From: Alistipes sp.
Lineage (GTDB): Bacteria; Bacteroidota; Bacteroidia; Bacteroidales; Rikenellaceae
Length of the DNA: 34,494 nucleotides
Assembly (NCBI GenBank): GCA_017938765.1
Contig: JAGBAX010000013.1
Span: forward strand, 1 to 34,494
Reading direction: 5' to 3'
Shown: positions 15,810 to 24,327 of the stretch, piece after piece
How the letters are laid out: every line of letters begins with the position of its first letter
Numbering within the stretch: position 1 is the first letter of the stretch
The notes under the pieces: generated by a model
What the model was told of the DNA's origin: nothing
Databases searched by the model: none
What the model saw: the letters and a program-made list of their open reading frames with translations, nothing else
Made by a program: the position numbers and the translations under genes

Positions 15810-18113
15810 ATGCTTCGCAAAACTCTAATAATTATCCTCTCTTTACTCTCTGTTTCTGTTATCAGGGCAGAGGGGGTGGCTCTTGTGCTTAGTGGCGGAG
15901 GTGCGAAGGGACTCTACCATATTGGTGTTTTGCAGGCTTTAGAGGAGAATGAGGTGGCAATAGATTATGTTGCTGGAACATCTATGGGCTCAATAATTTC
16001 GGGTCTCTATGCGGCAGGATACACTCCAGAGCAGATGCGACAGATTGCCGTCTCTGGCGATATGGAGCGTTGGCTCTTTGGTCGCCTTGATAAGCGCCAC
16101 TATCGCTACTTCCGCGAGCAGGATAGCCCCCCAACACTCCTTACGCTGAGGTTTAATGTTGCCAGAGACTCATTAAATGTGGGCGGAAATAGTCTCACAT
16201 CGGGCTCTGTGGATAGAAATCCGATGATGCAACTGCCGACCGATATACTCTCCTCAACACAGATTGAGCTTGCGCTGAGCGAGCTTCTACGTCCGGCTAC
16301 AGAGGCTTGTGGGGGTAAGTTTGACAACCTCATGGTGCCATTTTTCTGTGTTGCGGCCGATATGAACGACCGTAAGGCTGTTGTCTTTCGCGAGGGAGAC
16401 CTTGGCGAGGCTATCCGCGCGTCAATGTCTATTCCGTTTGTCTTTAAGCCTCTTCAGAAGAGTGATATGCTGCTCTATGATGGAGGTGTGTTTAATAATT
16501 TCCCTTGGCAGTATACGGTTGAGTATTACAATCCAAAGCATATTATCGGTGTTAAGTGTACTACTGGAAATAAGGATGTAACAGAGAAAAGCAATGTTAT
16601 AGAGCAGGCTATGTCGTTCATTATGGCCCATACGGACTACGCTCTGCCTGCGGAGGGTAACATACTGATTGATAGGGCGGTGGATGCTGGTATGCTGGAG
16701 TTTGATAAGGCAGAGCAGATTATTGAGCAGGGCTATAATGATACAATGGCGCGTATGGATGAGATTTTGGCAACCGTGCCAGCTCGTCGTTCAGCGGCGG
16801 AGCTTGCGGCTCGCCGTGAGGCCTTTACGGCCAAGTTGCCAAAGATGGTACTCTCGCGACCAAAGATAGAGGGACTTACCCAGCCTCAGGAGCAGTATGT
16901 ACGCTCGGTTATGCTCGCCCGCAAGCGCGACAACGACTCTCTGTCAACCTTTGCAGACTTCCGTGCGGGAATCTACGACCTTCTTGCTGAGCGAGACTTT
17001 ACTGTTGAGTATCCTCGTTTTGAGTATAACGCTGAGAATAAAACCTTTGTTCCACACCTTACCATCCGTCAACATCCATCTCTAAGGCTTACTGTTGGTG
17101 GAACACTCTCATCAACAGCCTATAACCAGGTGCGCTTGGGTGTTAAGTATGAGCATATTGGTCGTGTTGGAATCAATGCGGGCGCAAATCTCTATTTGGG
17201 ACCAGTCTACAATGCAGGAATTATCGGTGGCAGGGTATTTATCCGCCCTCGTAGACCAGTCTTTTTTGATTTGCACTATATCTTCTCTGTCAGAAATACC
17301 GCCTATGGAAACTTCGGTAACCTTACCCGTGTAGATAATACCCTGAAGAAGAAGCACCGAGAGCACTTTGCATCTCTTACGGCGGGTGCATCTACCTCAA
17401 ACCGAAGCCTTGTGCAGGCGACATTCAATGCTGGTCAGAATTTCTACCTCTTTGAGGGCGATGATAATCCGACAAGATTCTCATTTATCTCTACCAGATT
17501 GCAGTTCCGCCGAAGCACACTTGATAATCCTATCTCTCCTGTTAGTGGAACTCGTATCGCAGTGTCGGGAATATATGTTAATGGCCGCGATAAGTGGGTG
17601 GATGAGTTTGACTATGGTCTGAGCCGCGACTTCTCCGAGAAGCGTGAGTGGCTTGGTGCAAAGGTCTCTTGGCAACACTACTTACCATTTAGCGAAACGC
17701 GCTGGTTTTCATTTGGTTATAGCATTGAGGGTGTCTACACAAATCATCCGCGCTTTGATGACCTTAGGGTGACAAATGTATCCCTTCCGCAGTATGCACC
17801 AACGACCCACTCGCAGATGATGTATATGCCACAGTACCACTCGTCACGATATGTTGCTGCAGGCCTTATGCCGACCTTCCGCCTGTGGGATAACCTCTAC
17901 CTGCGCACAGCCTTCTACGCTATGTTCCGCCGTGCCGAGGCGGGTATTACAGACCAATGGCAGTATATAGCCGATATCTCTGTTACCTACCGCTCCGTCG
18001 TCGGCCCTGTAAGCATCTCAATGGCAAAGTATGGTATCAAGAACGGCAATAATCTCTATCTATCCCTTAACTTCGGATATCCACTCTTCGCCCCTAAGGG
18101 AACGTATTATTAA
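15810..18113 (+). CDS. Patatin-like phospholipase fused to an Omp85-type outer-membrane barrel
   Basis: This 767-residue protein has a signal peptide (about 1-20, ending VIRA). The patatin domain follows (about 22-330): oxyanion loop SGGGAKG (28-34), nucleophile S58 in GTSMG (56-60) and catalytic D224 in DGG (224-226), so both members of the Ser-Asp dyad are present. A linker with a possible POTRA-like segment (about 350-425) leads to a C-terminal barrel of Omp85/BamA type (about 430-767), with repeated amphipathic strands and the end LSLNFGYPLFAPKGTYY. The layout matches PlpD-like type Vd autotransporters. Expected role: an esterase/phospholipase carried to or through the outer membrane. It stands alone, divergent from pheS. 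Confidence 0.92.
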   Translation: MLRKTLIIILSLLSVSVIRAEGVALVLSGGGAKGLYHIGVLQALEENEVAIDYVAGTSMGSIISGLYAAGYTPEQMRQIAVSGDMERWLFGRLDKRHYRYFREQDSPPTLLTLRFNVARDSLNVGGNSLTSGSVDRNPMMQLPTDILSSTQIELALSELLRPATEACGGKFDNLMVPFFCVAADMNDRKAVVFREGDLGEAIRASMSIPFVFKPLQKSDMLLYDGGVFNNFPWQYTVEYYNPKHIIGVKCTTGNKDVTEKSNVIEQAMSFIMAHTDYALPAEGNILIDRAVDAGMLEFDKAEQIIEQGYNDTMARMDEILATVPARRSAAELAARREAFTAKLPKMVLSRPKIEGLTQPQEQYVRSVMLARKRDNDSLSTFADFRAGIYDLLAERDFTVEYPRFEYNAENKTFVPHLTIRQHPSLRLTVGGTLSSTAYNQVRLGVKYEHIGRVGINAGANLYLGPVYNAGIIGGRVFIRPRRPVFFDLHYIFSVRNTAYGNFGNLTRVDNTLKKKHREHFASLTAGASTSNRSLVQATFNAGQNFYLFEGDDNPTRFSFISTRLQFRRSTLDNPISPVSGTRIAVSGIYVNGRDKWVDEFDYGLSRDFSEKREWLGAKVSWQHYLPFSETRWFSFGYSIEGVYTNHPRFDDLRVTNVSLPQYAPTTHSQMMYMPQYHSSRYVAAGLMPTFRLWDNLYLRTAFYAMFRRAEAGITDQWQYIADISVTYRSVVGPVSISMAKYGIKNGNNLYLSLNFGYPLFAPKGTYY

Positions 18114-18118
18114 CAGCC

Positions 18119-18146
18119 GTTGGCCGTTGGCTGTTGGCCATTAGCT
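18119..18146 (-). repeat. Heptamer array, four units (RGCYAAY, reverse orientation)
   Basis: Four tandem 7-base units (18119, 18126, 18133, 18140) read GTTGGCC, GTTGGCT, GTTGGCC and ATTAGCT on the plus strand, the reverse complement of RGCYAAY. It starts 6 bases past the patatin stop. Bases 18133-18146 are complementary to the two-unit array at 18263-18276 with one mismatch, so the two could pair. Confidence 0.7.
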
Positions 18147-18163
18147 GGCTGACGCAGAACAGA

Positions 18164-18199
18164 GAATTTAGGGAGGTTAAGGAAGTTAATGAGATTAGT
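18164..18199. repeat. Nonamer array, four degenerate units (GARRTTARK)
   Basis: Four 9-base units, GAATTTAGG, GAGGTTAAG, GAAGTTAAT and GAGATTAGT, follow each other exactly. Variation is mostly A/G. A related nonamer array lies at 28430-28492. There is no long reading frame here and no known role. Confidence 0.55.
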
Positions 18200-18228
18200 G
18201 ATTTTGCGCTAAACTTTTACTATTACAC

Positions 18229-18260
18229 AAAAAAATGCGCCCGACACGCAAGTCGGGCGC
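18229..18260 (-). terminator. Strong rho-independent terminator after rubrerythrin
   Basis: GCGCCCGAC (18237-18245) pairs perfectly with GTCGGGCGC (18252-18260) around a 6-base loop. On the minus strand it is followed by a run of T (complement of 18229-18235). It lies about 100 bases past the rubrerythrin stop and would end that leftward transcript. Confidence 0.85.
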
Positions 18261-18262
18261 AA

Positions 18263-18276
18263 AGCCAATGGCCAAC
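18263..18276 (+). repeat. Heptamer array, two units (RGCYAAY)
   Basis: AGCCAAT and GGCCAAC follow directly on the terminator hairpin. The pair is almost complementary to the end of the reverse array at 18133-18146. Between here and 18333 lies a further hairpin, GGCAAAGT (18294-18301) with ACTTTGCC (18315-18322). Confidence 0.55.
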
Positions 18277-18333
18277 GCTGCGATTAAGCCGAGGGCAAAG
18301 TCAAACTTGTTTGAACTTTGCCGAGGCGGAGCA

Positions 18334-18367
18334 GGGTCGGGTTGCCGAAGGCAAGCCAACGGCTAAT
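18334..18367 (+). repeat. Shared hairpin module with two heptamers, copy 1
   Basis: A 33-base stretch beginning GGGTCGGGTTGCC recurs at 28528-28560 with only three differences, all transitions. It contains the hairpin TTGCC-GAA-GGCAA and ends in heptamers AGCCAAC and GGCTAAT. The last heptamer overlaps the rubrerythrin stop codon, so the repeat supplies the gene's end. Confidence 0.6.
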
Positions 18368-18899
18368 AATTCTCTGCCTTAATCTCAAAGTAAGCCTGTG
18401 GGTGAGCGCATACTGGGCAAAGCTCTGGTGCCTGCTTGCCAACAACAACGTGGCCGCAGTTTGAGCACTGCCAAATCATATCGCCCTCGCGAGAGAATAC
18501 AAGTCCGCCTTCAACATTTGCAAGCAGCTTGAGGTAGCGCTCCTCGTGCTCCTTCTCAATCTTTGCAACCGCCTCAAACAGAGCAGCAATCTCTACAAAA
18601 CCCTCCTCGCGAGCCTCACGAGCAAAAGTTGCGTACATGTCGGTCCACTCGTAGTTCTCGCCCTCGGCAGCAGCCTTAAGGTTTGCAGCGGTGTCGCTGA
18701 TGCCGTTAAGGAGCTTAAACCAAATCTTTGCGTGCTCCTTCTCGTTGTTTGCAGTCTCCTCAAAGAGCTTTGCAATCTGAACATAACCCTCCTTCTTTGC
18801 CTTTGAAGCAAAGTAGGTATACTTATTACGAGCCTGGCTCTCGCCTGCGAATGCTGCCCAGAGGTTCTGCTCTGTACGTGATCCCTTTAATTCTTTCAT
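18363..18899 (-). CDS. Rubrerythrin
   Basis: Rubrerythrin reduces hydrogen peroxide in the cytoplasm of anaerobes using a diiron site and a rubredoxin-type iron. The 178-residue protein has diiron ligands E20, E53 and H56 (NNEKEH), E94/E97, and E115 and H118 (KIEKEH). The C-terminal rubredoxin knuckles are C145xxC148 (WQCSNCGH) and C161xxC164 (ELCPVCAH). It has its own full promoter at 18932-18962, whose -33 box sits in the T-run of the upstream terminator, and a strong terminator at 18229-18260. It is therefore a single-gene unit. The presence of this gene supports an anaerobic or microaerophilic life. Confidence 0.96.
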   Translation of the reverse strand: MKELKGSRTEQNLWAAFAGESQARNKYTYFASKAKKEGYVQIAKLFEETANNEKEHAKIWFKLLNGISDTAANLKAAAEGENYEWTDMYATFAREAREEGFVEIAALFEAVAKIEKEHEERYLKLLANVEGGLVFSREGDMIWQCSNCGHVVVGKQAPELCPVCAHPQAYFEIKAENY

Positions 18900-18931
18900 A
18901 GTTGTATAAGTTTAAGTGTTAAAACGATGAA

Positions 18932-18962
18932 CAAAGGTAAAACGAAAATTGAAATTTTCAAA
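18932..18962 (-). promoter_or_regulatory. Promoter of rubrerythrin
   Basis: On the minus strand TTTG (complement of 18959-18962), 19 bases, then TACCTTTG (complement of 18932-18939) match the Bacteroidetes consensus exactly. The leader is about 30 bases. The -33 TTTG is the end of the upstream gene's terminator T-run. Confidence 0.75.
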
Positions 18963-18992
18963 AAAAGAGGGATATCAAACAATAATCCCTCT
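18959..18992 (-). terminator. Terminator after the 53-residue membrane protein gene
   Basis: AGAGGGAT (18966-18973) pairs with ATCCCTCT (18985-18992) across an 11-base loop; on the minus strand seven T follow. It is 20 bases past the small gene's stop. Confidence 0.8.
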
Positions 18993-19012
18993 AAACAACA
19001 GTTTCTCAACTT

Positions 19013-19174
19013 TTACTGCTTCTTGTTACCAATGATAAGGTAAACCAGAACAGCCAAAAGACCGAAGATAACCCCGAAAACAGCTGCTAAAACAGTGTTA
19101 CGACCCTGCTTCTCTGCCAATTTGTAGCAAGCAAAGCCACATGCAAGCCATACAAGTAAAGAGATAATTTCCAT
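19013..19174 (-). CDS. Small membrane protein, 53 residues
   Basis: The frame runs from ATG 19174 to TAA 19013-19015: MEIISLLVWLACGFACYKLA, then a short basic-polar stretch EKQGRNT, a long hydrophobic helix (about 28-48, LAAVFGVIFGLLAVLVYLII) and the tail GNKKQ. Two membrane helices joined by a polar turn are predicted. It has a perfect TTTG-N19-TACCTTTG promoter at 19218-19248 and its own terminator, which is strong support that it is a real gene. Similar two-helix proteins of unknown role are common; I cannot name this one. A structural or stress role next to rubrerythrin is only a guess. Confidence 0.85.
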   Translation of the reverse strand: MEIISLLVWLACGFACYKLAEKQGRNTVLAAVFGVIFGLLAVLVYLIIGNKKQ

Positions 19175-19217
19175 AACTTAAGTTTTAAAAAGTTAATAAA
19201 AGGTTTTATTCCCATAA

Positions 19218-19248
19218 CAAAGGTAGGAAAATATTTTTGAATAGCAAA
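19218..19248 (-). promoter_or_regulatory. Promoter of the 53-residue membrane protein gene
   Basis: TTTG (complement of 19245-19248), a 19-base spacer and TACCTTTG (complement of 19218-19225) match the consensus exactly. The leader is about 40 bases. Confidence 0.75.
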
Positions 19249-19257
19249 TAATTTTGT

Positions 19258-19288
19258 TTTGATGAACGGCGAAAAATCACTACTTTTG
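19258..19288 (+). promoter_or_regulatory. Promoter of the trxB operon
   Basis: TTTG (19258-19261), a 19-base spacer and TACTTTTG (19281-19288) match the consensus exactly. Transcription should start about 30 bases before ATG 19322 and run through trxB-rnz-trmH family-pcrA-GT2. It is back to back with the promoter of the small membrane protein gene. Confidence 0.75.
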
Positions 19289-19321
19289 TGCAGATGAAAT
19301 AACAATAAATAATATCATACT

Positions 19322-20248
19322 ATGGAGAGTGTAAAATGTCTTATTATTGGTAGTGGTCCTGCGGGTTTCACTGCAGCTATTTATGCGGCGCGTGCATCGC
19401 TTGCGCCAGTGCTTTATGAGGGTATTGAGCCAGGTGGTCAGCTCACAACAACAACCGAGATTGAGAACTTCCCAGGCTACCCAGAGGGTATTACAGGCAA
19501 GGCTATGATGGATGATTTGCGCCGACAGGCACAGCGTTTTGGTACTGATGTTCGTACGGGTATTATTGGTAATATCGACACCTCAAAGCGACCATTTGTT
19601 GTCACTGTAGATAACGGAGAGCAGATTGAGGCTCAGACAGTTATCATCGCTACTGGTGCATCGGCAAAGTATCTTGGTCTGCCATCTGAGCAGAAGTACA
19701 AGGGTCTTGGCGTGAGTGCTTGTGCTACTTGTGACGGATTTTTCTACCGCAAGCAGGATGTAGCTGTTGTAGGTGGTGGAGATACTGCTTGTGAGGAGGC
19801 TACATACCTCGCATCGCTCTGCCGTCAGGTATACCTTATCGTCCGCAAGCCATTTTTGCGCGCTTCAAAGGCTATGCAGGAGCGTGTGTTCAACACTCCA
19901 AATATCAAGGTGCTCTTTGAGCATAATACTGCCGAGGTGCTTGGCGATGAGGATGGCGTAACGGGTGTTCGCCTGCGTAAGAGTGATGGCGAGGAGTATG
20001 AGATTCCACTCTCAGGCTTCTTCCTTGCTATTGGTCACCATCCAAATACCGAGCTTGTTGCAGGTAAGCTCGCCCTTGATGAGCAGGGATATATCGTCAC
20101 TGTTGCTGGCACATCAAAGACCTCTTGCGAGGGTATCTTTGCTGCGGGCGATGTGTGCGACCCACACTACCGTCAGGCAATTGTTGCTGCTGGCTCTGGT
20201 TGTATTGCGGCACTTGATGCAGAGCGTTTTCTTCAGGCGCATAAGTAA
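19322..20248 (+). CDS. trxB: Thioredoxin reductase
   Basis: TrxB passes electrons from NADPH through FAD and a disulfide to thioredoxin in the cytoplasm. The 308-residue, low-molecular-weight form is seen here: FAD-binding GSGPAG (10-15), redox pair CATC (134-137) in GVSACATCDGFFY, NADPH-binding VVGGGDTACEEA shortly after, and the C-terminal FAAGDV. It opens an operon whose genes overlap by 1 to 4 bases; its stop shares a base with the rnz start (TAATG). It has an exact consensus promoter, and lies next to rubrerythrin, another redox-defence gene, though divergently. Confidence 0.97.
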   Translation: MESVKCLIIGSGPAGFTAAIYAARASLAPVLYEGIEPGGQLTTTTEIENFPGYPEGITGKAMMDDLRRQAQRFGTDVRTGIIGNIDTSKRPFVVTVDNGEQIEAQTVIIATGASAKYLGLPSEQKYKGLGVSACATCDGFFYRKQDVAVVGGGDTACEEATYLASLCRQVYLIVRKPFLRASKAMQERVFNTPNIKVLFEHNTAEVLGDEDGVTGVRLRKSDGEEYEIPLSGFFLAIGHHPNTELVAGKLALDEQGYIVTVAGTSKTSCEGIFAAGDVCDPHYRQAIVAAGSGCIAALDAERFLQAHK

Positions 20249-21156
20249 TGATAAAGGTTACGGTGTTAGGTCGTGCATCGGCAAAGCCGACCGTAAACAG
20301 CCACCCCTCAGCACAGGTAGTAAATGTGAACGAGCAGTACTACCTTGTTGATGCTGGGGAGGGTGTGCAGCAGCAGATGTTTCGCCGAGGTATCAACCCG
20401 CTAAAACTTCGCGCGGTATTTATCTCGCACCTGCACGGAGACCATGTTTTCGGGCTCTTTCCGCTCCTCTCTACACTGGGGCTTTGTGGTCGTCAAATGC
20501 CTCTCAAGGTCTTTGCTCCACGCCCTTTTGGGGAGATTTTGGAGTACCATCTGCGATACTTTGACCCTCAACTGCCATACGAGGTGGAGTGGGTTGAGGT
20601 TGATACGACCCGCCACCAGATGATTTTTGAGAGTAAGACCCTTGAGGTGTGGAGCATCCCTCTGCGCCACCGCGTGCCCTGCTCTGGATACCACTTTAAG
20701 GAGAAGTACCCAGAACTTAATGTAGACAAGTTTAAGATTACAAAGTACAACCTCACGATAGCCCAGATTGTGGCAGCAAAGCGAGGCGAGGATATAACCC
20801 TTGAGGATGGCACGGTGATAGATAATAGCGAACTGACATACCGGCCTTTTGAGCCGCGCAGCTATGCCTACCTGTCGGACACCTCGCGCTCGGCAGTGGC
20901 AGCCGAGAGGGTCAAGGGGGTGACACTGCTCTACCACGAGGCTACATATACCCGCGAGTTCCAGCACGATGCTAAGGAGCGCGGACACTCTACGGCCGCC
21001 GATGCAGCACAGATGGCCGTTGTGGCGGGGGCAGAGAGGCTTCTTTTGGGGCATTTCTCGTCGCGCTATAAGTCGCCAGAGGTGCTGCTTGAGGAGGCGA
21101 AGGAGATTTTTGAAAATTCGGCACTTGCCGAGGAGGGGGAGACATATACCGTATGA
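20248..21156 (+). CDS. rnz: Ribonuclease Z (tRNA 3'-processing)
   Basis: RNase Z cuts the 3' trailer from tRNA precursors. The 302-residue short form is a metallo-beta-lactamase-fold enzyme with the metal motif SHLHGDH (60-66). Later ligands are expected in PLRHRVPCSGY, LSDTSRS and the C-terminal HSTAADAAQ and GHFSSRY segments, all of which are present. The start overlaps trxB by one base and the stop overlaps the methyltransferase start by four (ATGA), showing tight translational coupling. No tRNA gene is near. Confidence 0.95.
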   Translation: MIKVTVLGRASAKPTVNSHPSAQVVNVNEQYYLVDAGEGVQQQMFRRGINPLKLRAVFISHLHGDHVFGLFPLLSTLGLCGRQMPLKVFAPRPFGEILEYHLRYFDPQLPYEVEWVEVDTTRHQMIFESKTLEVWSIPLRHRVPCSGYHFKEKYPELNVDKFKITKYNLTIAQIVAAKRGEDITLEDGTVIDNSELTYRPFEPRSYAYLSDTSRSAVAAERVKGVTLLYHEATYTREFQHDAKERGHSTAADAAQMAVVAGAERLLLGHFSSRYKSPEVLLEEAKEIFENSALAEEGETYTV

Positions 21157-21884
21157 TAACAAAGGCCGAAATACAATCTATTCGCGCACTGGCCGACAAG
21201 CGAGGGCGAGATGAGCAGCGACTCTTTATTGCCGAGGGGGAGAAACTTGTTGCGGAACTGCGCACCTCAACTCTGCGTGTAAGGAGGATATACACCACAA
21301 AGCCACTCTGGGCAGAAGCCGAGGTTATTGCCGAAAAGGATATGGAGCGTATCTCGCAACTTAAGACGGCAAATAATGCCCTTGCAGTGGTTGAGTGCCC
21401 GAAGTACGATATTGCTGCTGTAGACCCAACAAAAAACCTCGTTCTTGCTCTTGATAGGGTGCAGAACCCAGGTAACTTGGGTACTATTATCCGCCTTGCC
21501 GACTGGTTTGGCATTACAGATATCGTCTGCTCAGAGCAGAGTGCCGACTGCTTCAATCCCAAGGTTGTTCAGGCAACTATGGGGGCCATTATCCGCGTGA
21601 GGGTACACTATACAGACCTTGCAGGGTGGCTTGAGTGTCAGCACAATAGGGGAGTGAACATCTACGGAACATTCCTTGATGGGCAGAATATCTATAAGGC
21701 AGACAAGAGCCGTTGTGGCGTTATTGTTATGGGAAATGAGGGTCAGGGAATCAGCGCCGAGTGCGAAAAGAGCGTCACCCACCGCCTCTATATCCCGCCA
21801 TATCCGGCAGATAGGAGTGGCTCGGAGTCGCTAAATGTAGCCATTGCCACAGCAATAACCTGTTCGGAGTTTAGACGGGGATAA
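21153..21884 (+). CDS. SpoU/TrmH-family RNA 2'-O-methyltransferase
   Basis: This 243-residue protein is a SPOUT enzyme methylating a ribose in rRNA or tRNA with S-adenosylmethionine. The N-terminal substrate-binding part (about 1-85) resembles the L30e-like domain. The three SpoU motifs are intact: DRVQNPGNLGTIIRLADWFG (101-120), VIVMGNEGQGIS and SGSESLNVAIATAI near the end. The target nucleotide cannot be predicted. It is coupled to rnz by a 4-base overlap, so two RNA-processing enzymes are made together; the pcrA start follows 55 bases later. Confidence 0.92.
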   Translation: MITKAEIQSIRALADKRGRDEQRLFIAEGEKLVAELRTSTLRVRRIYTTKPLWAEAEVIAEKDMERISQLKTANNALAVVECPKYDIAAVDPTKNLVLALDRVQNPGNLGTIIRLADWFGITDIVCSEQSADCFNPKVVQATMGAIIRVRVHYTDLAGWLECQHNRGVNIYGTFLDGQNIYKADKSRCGVIVMGNEGQGISAECEKSVTHRLYIPPYPADRSGSESLNVAIATAITCSEFRRG

Positions 21885-21939
21885 GCTGTTGCAACGTTCA
21901 TCAGCAAGCTGTCGCCCAGCAGAAAAACAGAGAAGTAAG

Positions 21940-24327
21940 ATGAGTAAAATATTGGAAGGACTGAATCCGGCTCAGAGAGAGGCGGTGATACACTATAACA
22001 CCCCGTCGCTAATTATTGCTGGTGCGGGGTCGGGAAAGACGCGTGTGCTCACTTCGCGCATAGCCTATATGCTTGAGCAGGGTGTTCGCGCGGAGAATAT
22101 CCTTGCGCTAACATTTACCAAGAAGGCGGCAAATGAGATGCGCGAGCGTATTGATAGCATGGTTGGAACAGCTGCCCGAAGAATCAACATGGGCACTTTC
22201 CACTCTATCTTTGCCCGTATACTGCGCGAGAATGCCGAGGCGATAGGCTTTAAGCGAGAGTTTACAATCTATGAGACCACAGACTCTAAAAACCTTATCA
22301 AGACCATCATCAAGGAGCGAAATCTTGATGACAACAAGTATAAGCCCGGCCTTATCCACTCGCGCATATCTACGGCAAAAAATAGCCTTATAACTCCTGG
22401 TGCTTATGCGGCAAATGCAGCTCTTACGGGCGAGGATCGTAGCATGCAGATTCCAGAGTTTTCTAATATCTATATAGAGTACTGTCGCCGTTGCAAGCAG
22501 AATAATGCATTGGACTTTGACGATTTGCTGTTGCAGACAAATATTCTGTTGCGCGACTGCCCAGAGATTTTGCGCAGATATCAGGAGCTGTTTCAGTATA
22601 TCCTTGTGGATGAGTATCAGGATACGAACTACGCTCAGTATCTAATCGTGCGCCGACTCTCGCAGCTGCACGGCAGGGTGTGTGTCGTTGGCGACGATGC
22701 GCAGAGCATCTACTCCTTCCGAGGTGCAAAGATTGAGAATATTCTCTCTTTCCAGCGCGACTATCCATCAGCAGAGGTCTTCAAACTTGAGCAGAACTAT
22801 CGCTCTACGCAGACCATTGTAGATGCGGCAAACTCTGTTATCAAGCACAACGCTCGCCAGATGCAGAAGCAGTGCTTCTCGGCAGCCGAACAGGGCGAGA
22901 AAATCCGTATCTTCAAGGCCTATACAGACCGTGAGGAGGCGGAGCTTGTGGTAACGGACCTTCGTGACCGTGTGCGCGAGGGTGGCGACGACTGGCAGAG
23001 CGCAGCAATACTCTATCGTACTAATAATCAGTCGCTTGTGCTTGAGGAGGCACTACGCCGAAAAGGTATACCATATAAGATTTATAAGGGCAACTCATTC
23101 TACGACCACGCCGAGATTAAGGATTTGCTCGGTTATTTCCGCCTTGTGATAAATCCAAAGGACGACGAGGCCTTTAAGCGCGTGATAAACACCCCTGCGC
23201 GCGGTATTGGCGATACTACTGTTGAGCGCATAGCCGCCATAGCCCAAGAGCGCGACTGCTCTATGTGGGAGGCTATAGATACCCTTGTCGGCACAGTTCC
23301 AAATGGAAGTGTTGAGCGTGCGATAATAAAGAAGGTTACCGACTTTGTCTCACTTATCCGCTCCGTTGCCCTTGAGCGCGAGCAGAAGAGTCTCTACGAC
23401 TTCGGCCTTGAGGTGGCTACTCGCTCTGGGCTGCTCTCGCACTACCGACTGCAGAACACTCCAGAGGCTAAGTCTGCCGTAGATAATATTGAGGAGCTGC
23501 TCAATACAATGCAGGAGTATACAGAGCGCACCGAGGCTGATATTCGTCAGGGCGAGCGAGAGGAGTTTGACCGCCCGACGGTTGAGGAGTGGCTTCAGAA
23601 TGTTATGCTGATGACCGATATGGATAATGAGGACCCAGAGAGTAATAATAAGGTTACACTTATGACCGTCCACTCGGCAAAGGGCCTGGAGTATAAATAT
23701 GTCTATATCGTTGGCTGTGAGGAGAATCTCTTTCCAGCGATGATGTCGCTTGAGTCTCTTGAGGGACTTGAGGAGGAGCGACGACTATTCTATGTGGCAC
23801 TCACGCGCGCCAAAACCCTCGCCACACTCACTTGTGCCGATATGCGCTTCCGCTGGGGACAGATGAACTTCTCTACGCCAAGCCGCTTTTTAGCAGAGAT
23901 AGACGCCCAGTATGTAGAGAGCGACTTTGACCTGCGTGGCACGCGCCGCAACCGCGAGCTTAATATTGACGAGGGCGAGGATGCAATAACCACCCTGCGC
24001 CGCCGCTACGATGTGCGCAGTCAGCAGAAGCGAAGCCAAAATCAGCCATTCCGCCCGCAGCCTCAACCTAAGCCGCAGCCACAAGAGACACCAAAGCCGA
24101 GCTATAATACAGAGCGTATGCGCCGTGTGGAGAGTAGCGCGTCTGGTGCTACTACAACCCAGCCATGCGCCTACACAGTAGGGCAGAGAGTCAATCACCC
24201 CAAGTTCGGCAATGGAACTATCGTGGCTATAGAGGCGTTGGCTACAGACCATAAGCTAAAGGTTGACTTTGGAGCCTTTGGCGAGAAGACACTGCTTGCA
24301 AAATTGGCTAAACTAACTGTGCTATGA
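21940..24327 (+). CDS. pcrA: UvrD/PcrA-type ATP-dependent DNA helicase
   Basis: This superfamily 1A helicase unwinds DNA 3' to 5' in repair and clears proteins from replication forks. I choose ATG 21940 (MSKILEGLNPAQREAV), with the purine-rich AGAGAAG just before it; a TTG at 21889 would add 17 unlikely residues. The 795-residue protein has Walker A AGAGSGKT (27-34), motif Ia LALTFTKKAANEM (55-67), Walker B VDEYQDTN (223-230), motif III GDDAQSIYSFRG, motif V MTVHSAKGLEY and motif VI VALTRAK. After a Q/P-rich linker (RPQPQPKPQPQETPKPS) comes a Tudor-like C-terminal domain (HPKFGNGTIVAI), as in PcrA. pcrA versus uvrD naming is a matter of choice. Confidence 0.94.
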   Translation: MSKILEGLNPAQREAVIHYNTPSLIIAGAGSGKTRVLTSRIAYMLEQGVRAENILALTFTKKAANEMRERIDSMVGTAARRINMGTFHSIFARILRENAEAIGFKREFTIYETTDSKNLIKTIIKERNLDDNKYKPGLIHSRISTAKNSLITPGAYAANAALTGEDRSMQIPEFSNIYIEYCRRCKQNNALDFDDLLLQTNILLRDCPEILRRYQELFQYILVDEYQDTNYAQYLIVRRLSQLHGRVCVVGDDAQSIYSFRGAKIENILSFQRDYPSAEVFKLEQNYRSTQTIVDAANSVIKHNARQMQKQCFSAAEQGEKIRIFKAYTDREEAELVVTDLRDRVREGGDDWQSAAILYRTNNQSLVLEEALRRKGIPYKIYKGNSFYDHAEIKDLLGYFRLVINPKDDEAFKRVINTPARGIGDTTVERIAAIAQERDCSMWEAIDTLVGTVPNGSVERAIIKKVTDFVSLIRSVALEREQKSLYDFGLEVATRSGLLSHYRLQNTPEAKSAVDNIEELLNTMQEYTERTEADIRQGEREEFDRPTVEEWLQNVMLMTDMDNEDPESNNKVTLMTVHSAKGLEYKYVYIVGCEENLFPAMMSLESLEGLEEERRLFYVALTRAKTLATLTCADMRFRWGQMNFSTPSRFLAEIDAQYVESDFDLRGTRRNRELNIDEGEDAITTLRRRYDVRSQQKRSQNQPFRPQPQPKPQPQETPKPSYNTERMRRVESSASGATTTQPCAYTVGQRVNHPKFGNGTIVAIEALATDHKLKVDFGAFGEKTLLAKLAKLTVL

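Noticed and set aside
20401-21162. Long open frame (253 codons) on the minus strand across rnz
   Set aside because: It lies opposite a clear rnz gene with the SHLHGDH motif, and its translation resembles no protein; a shadow frame.
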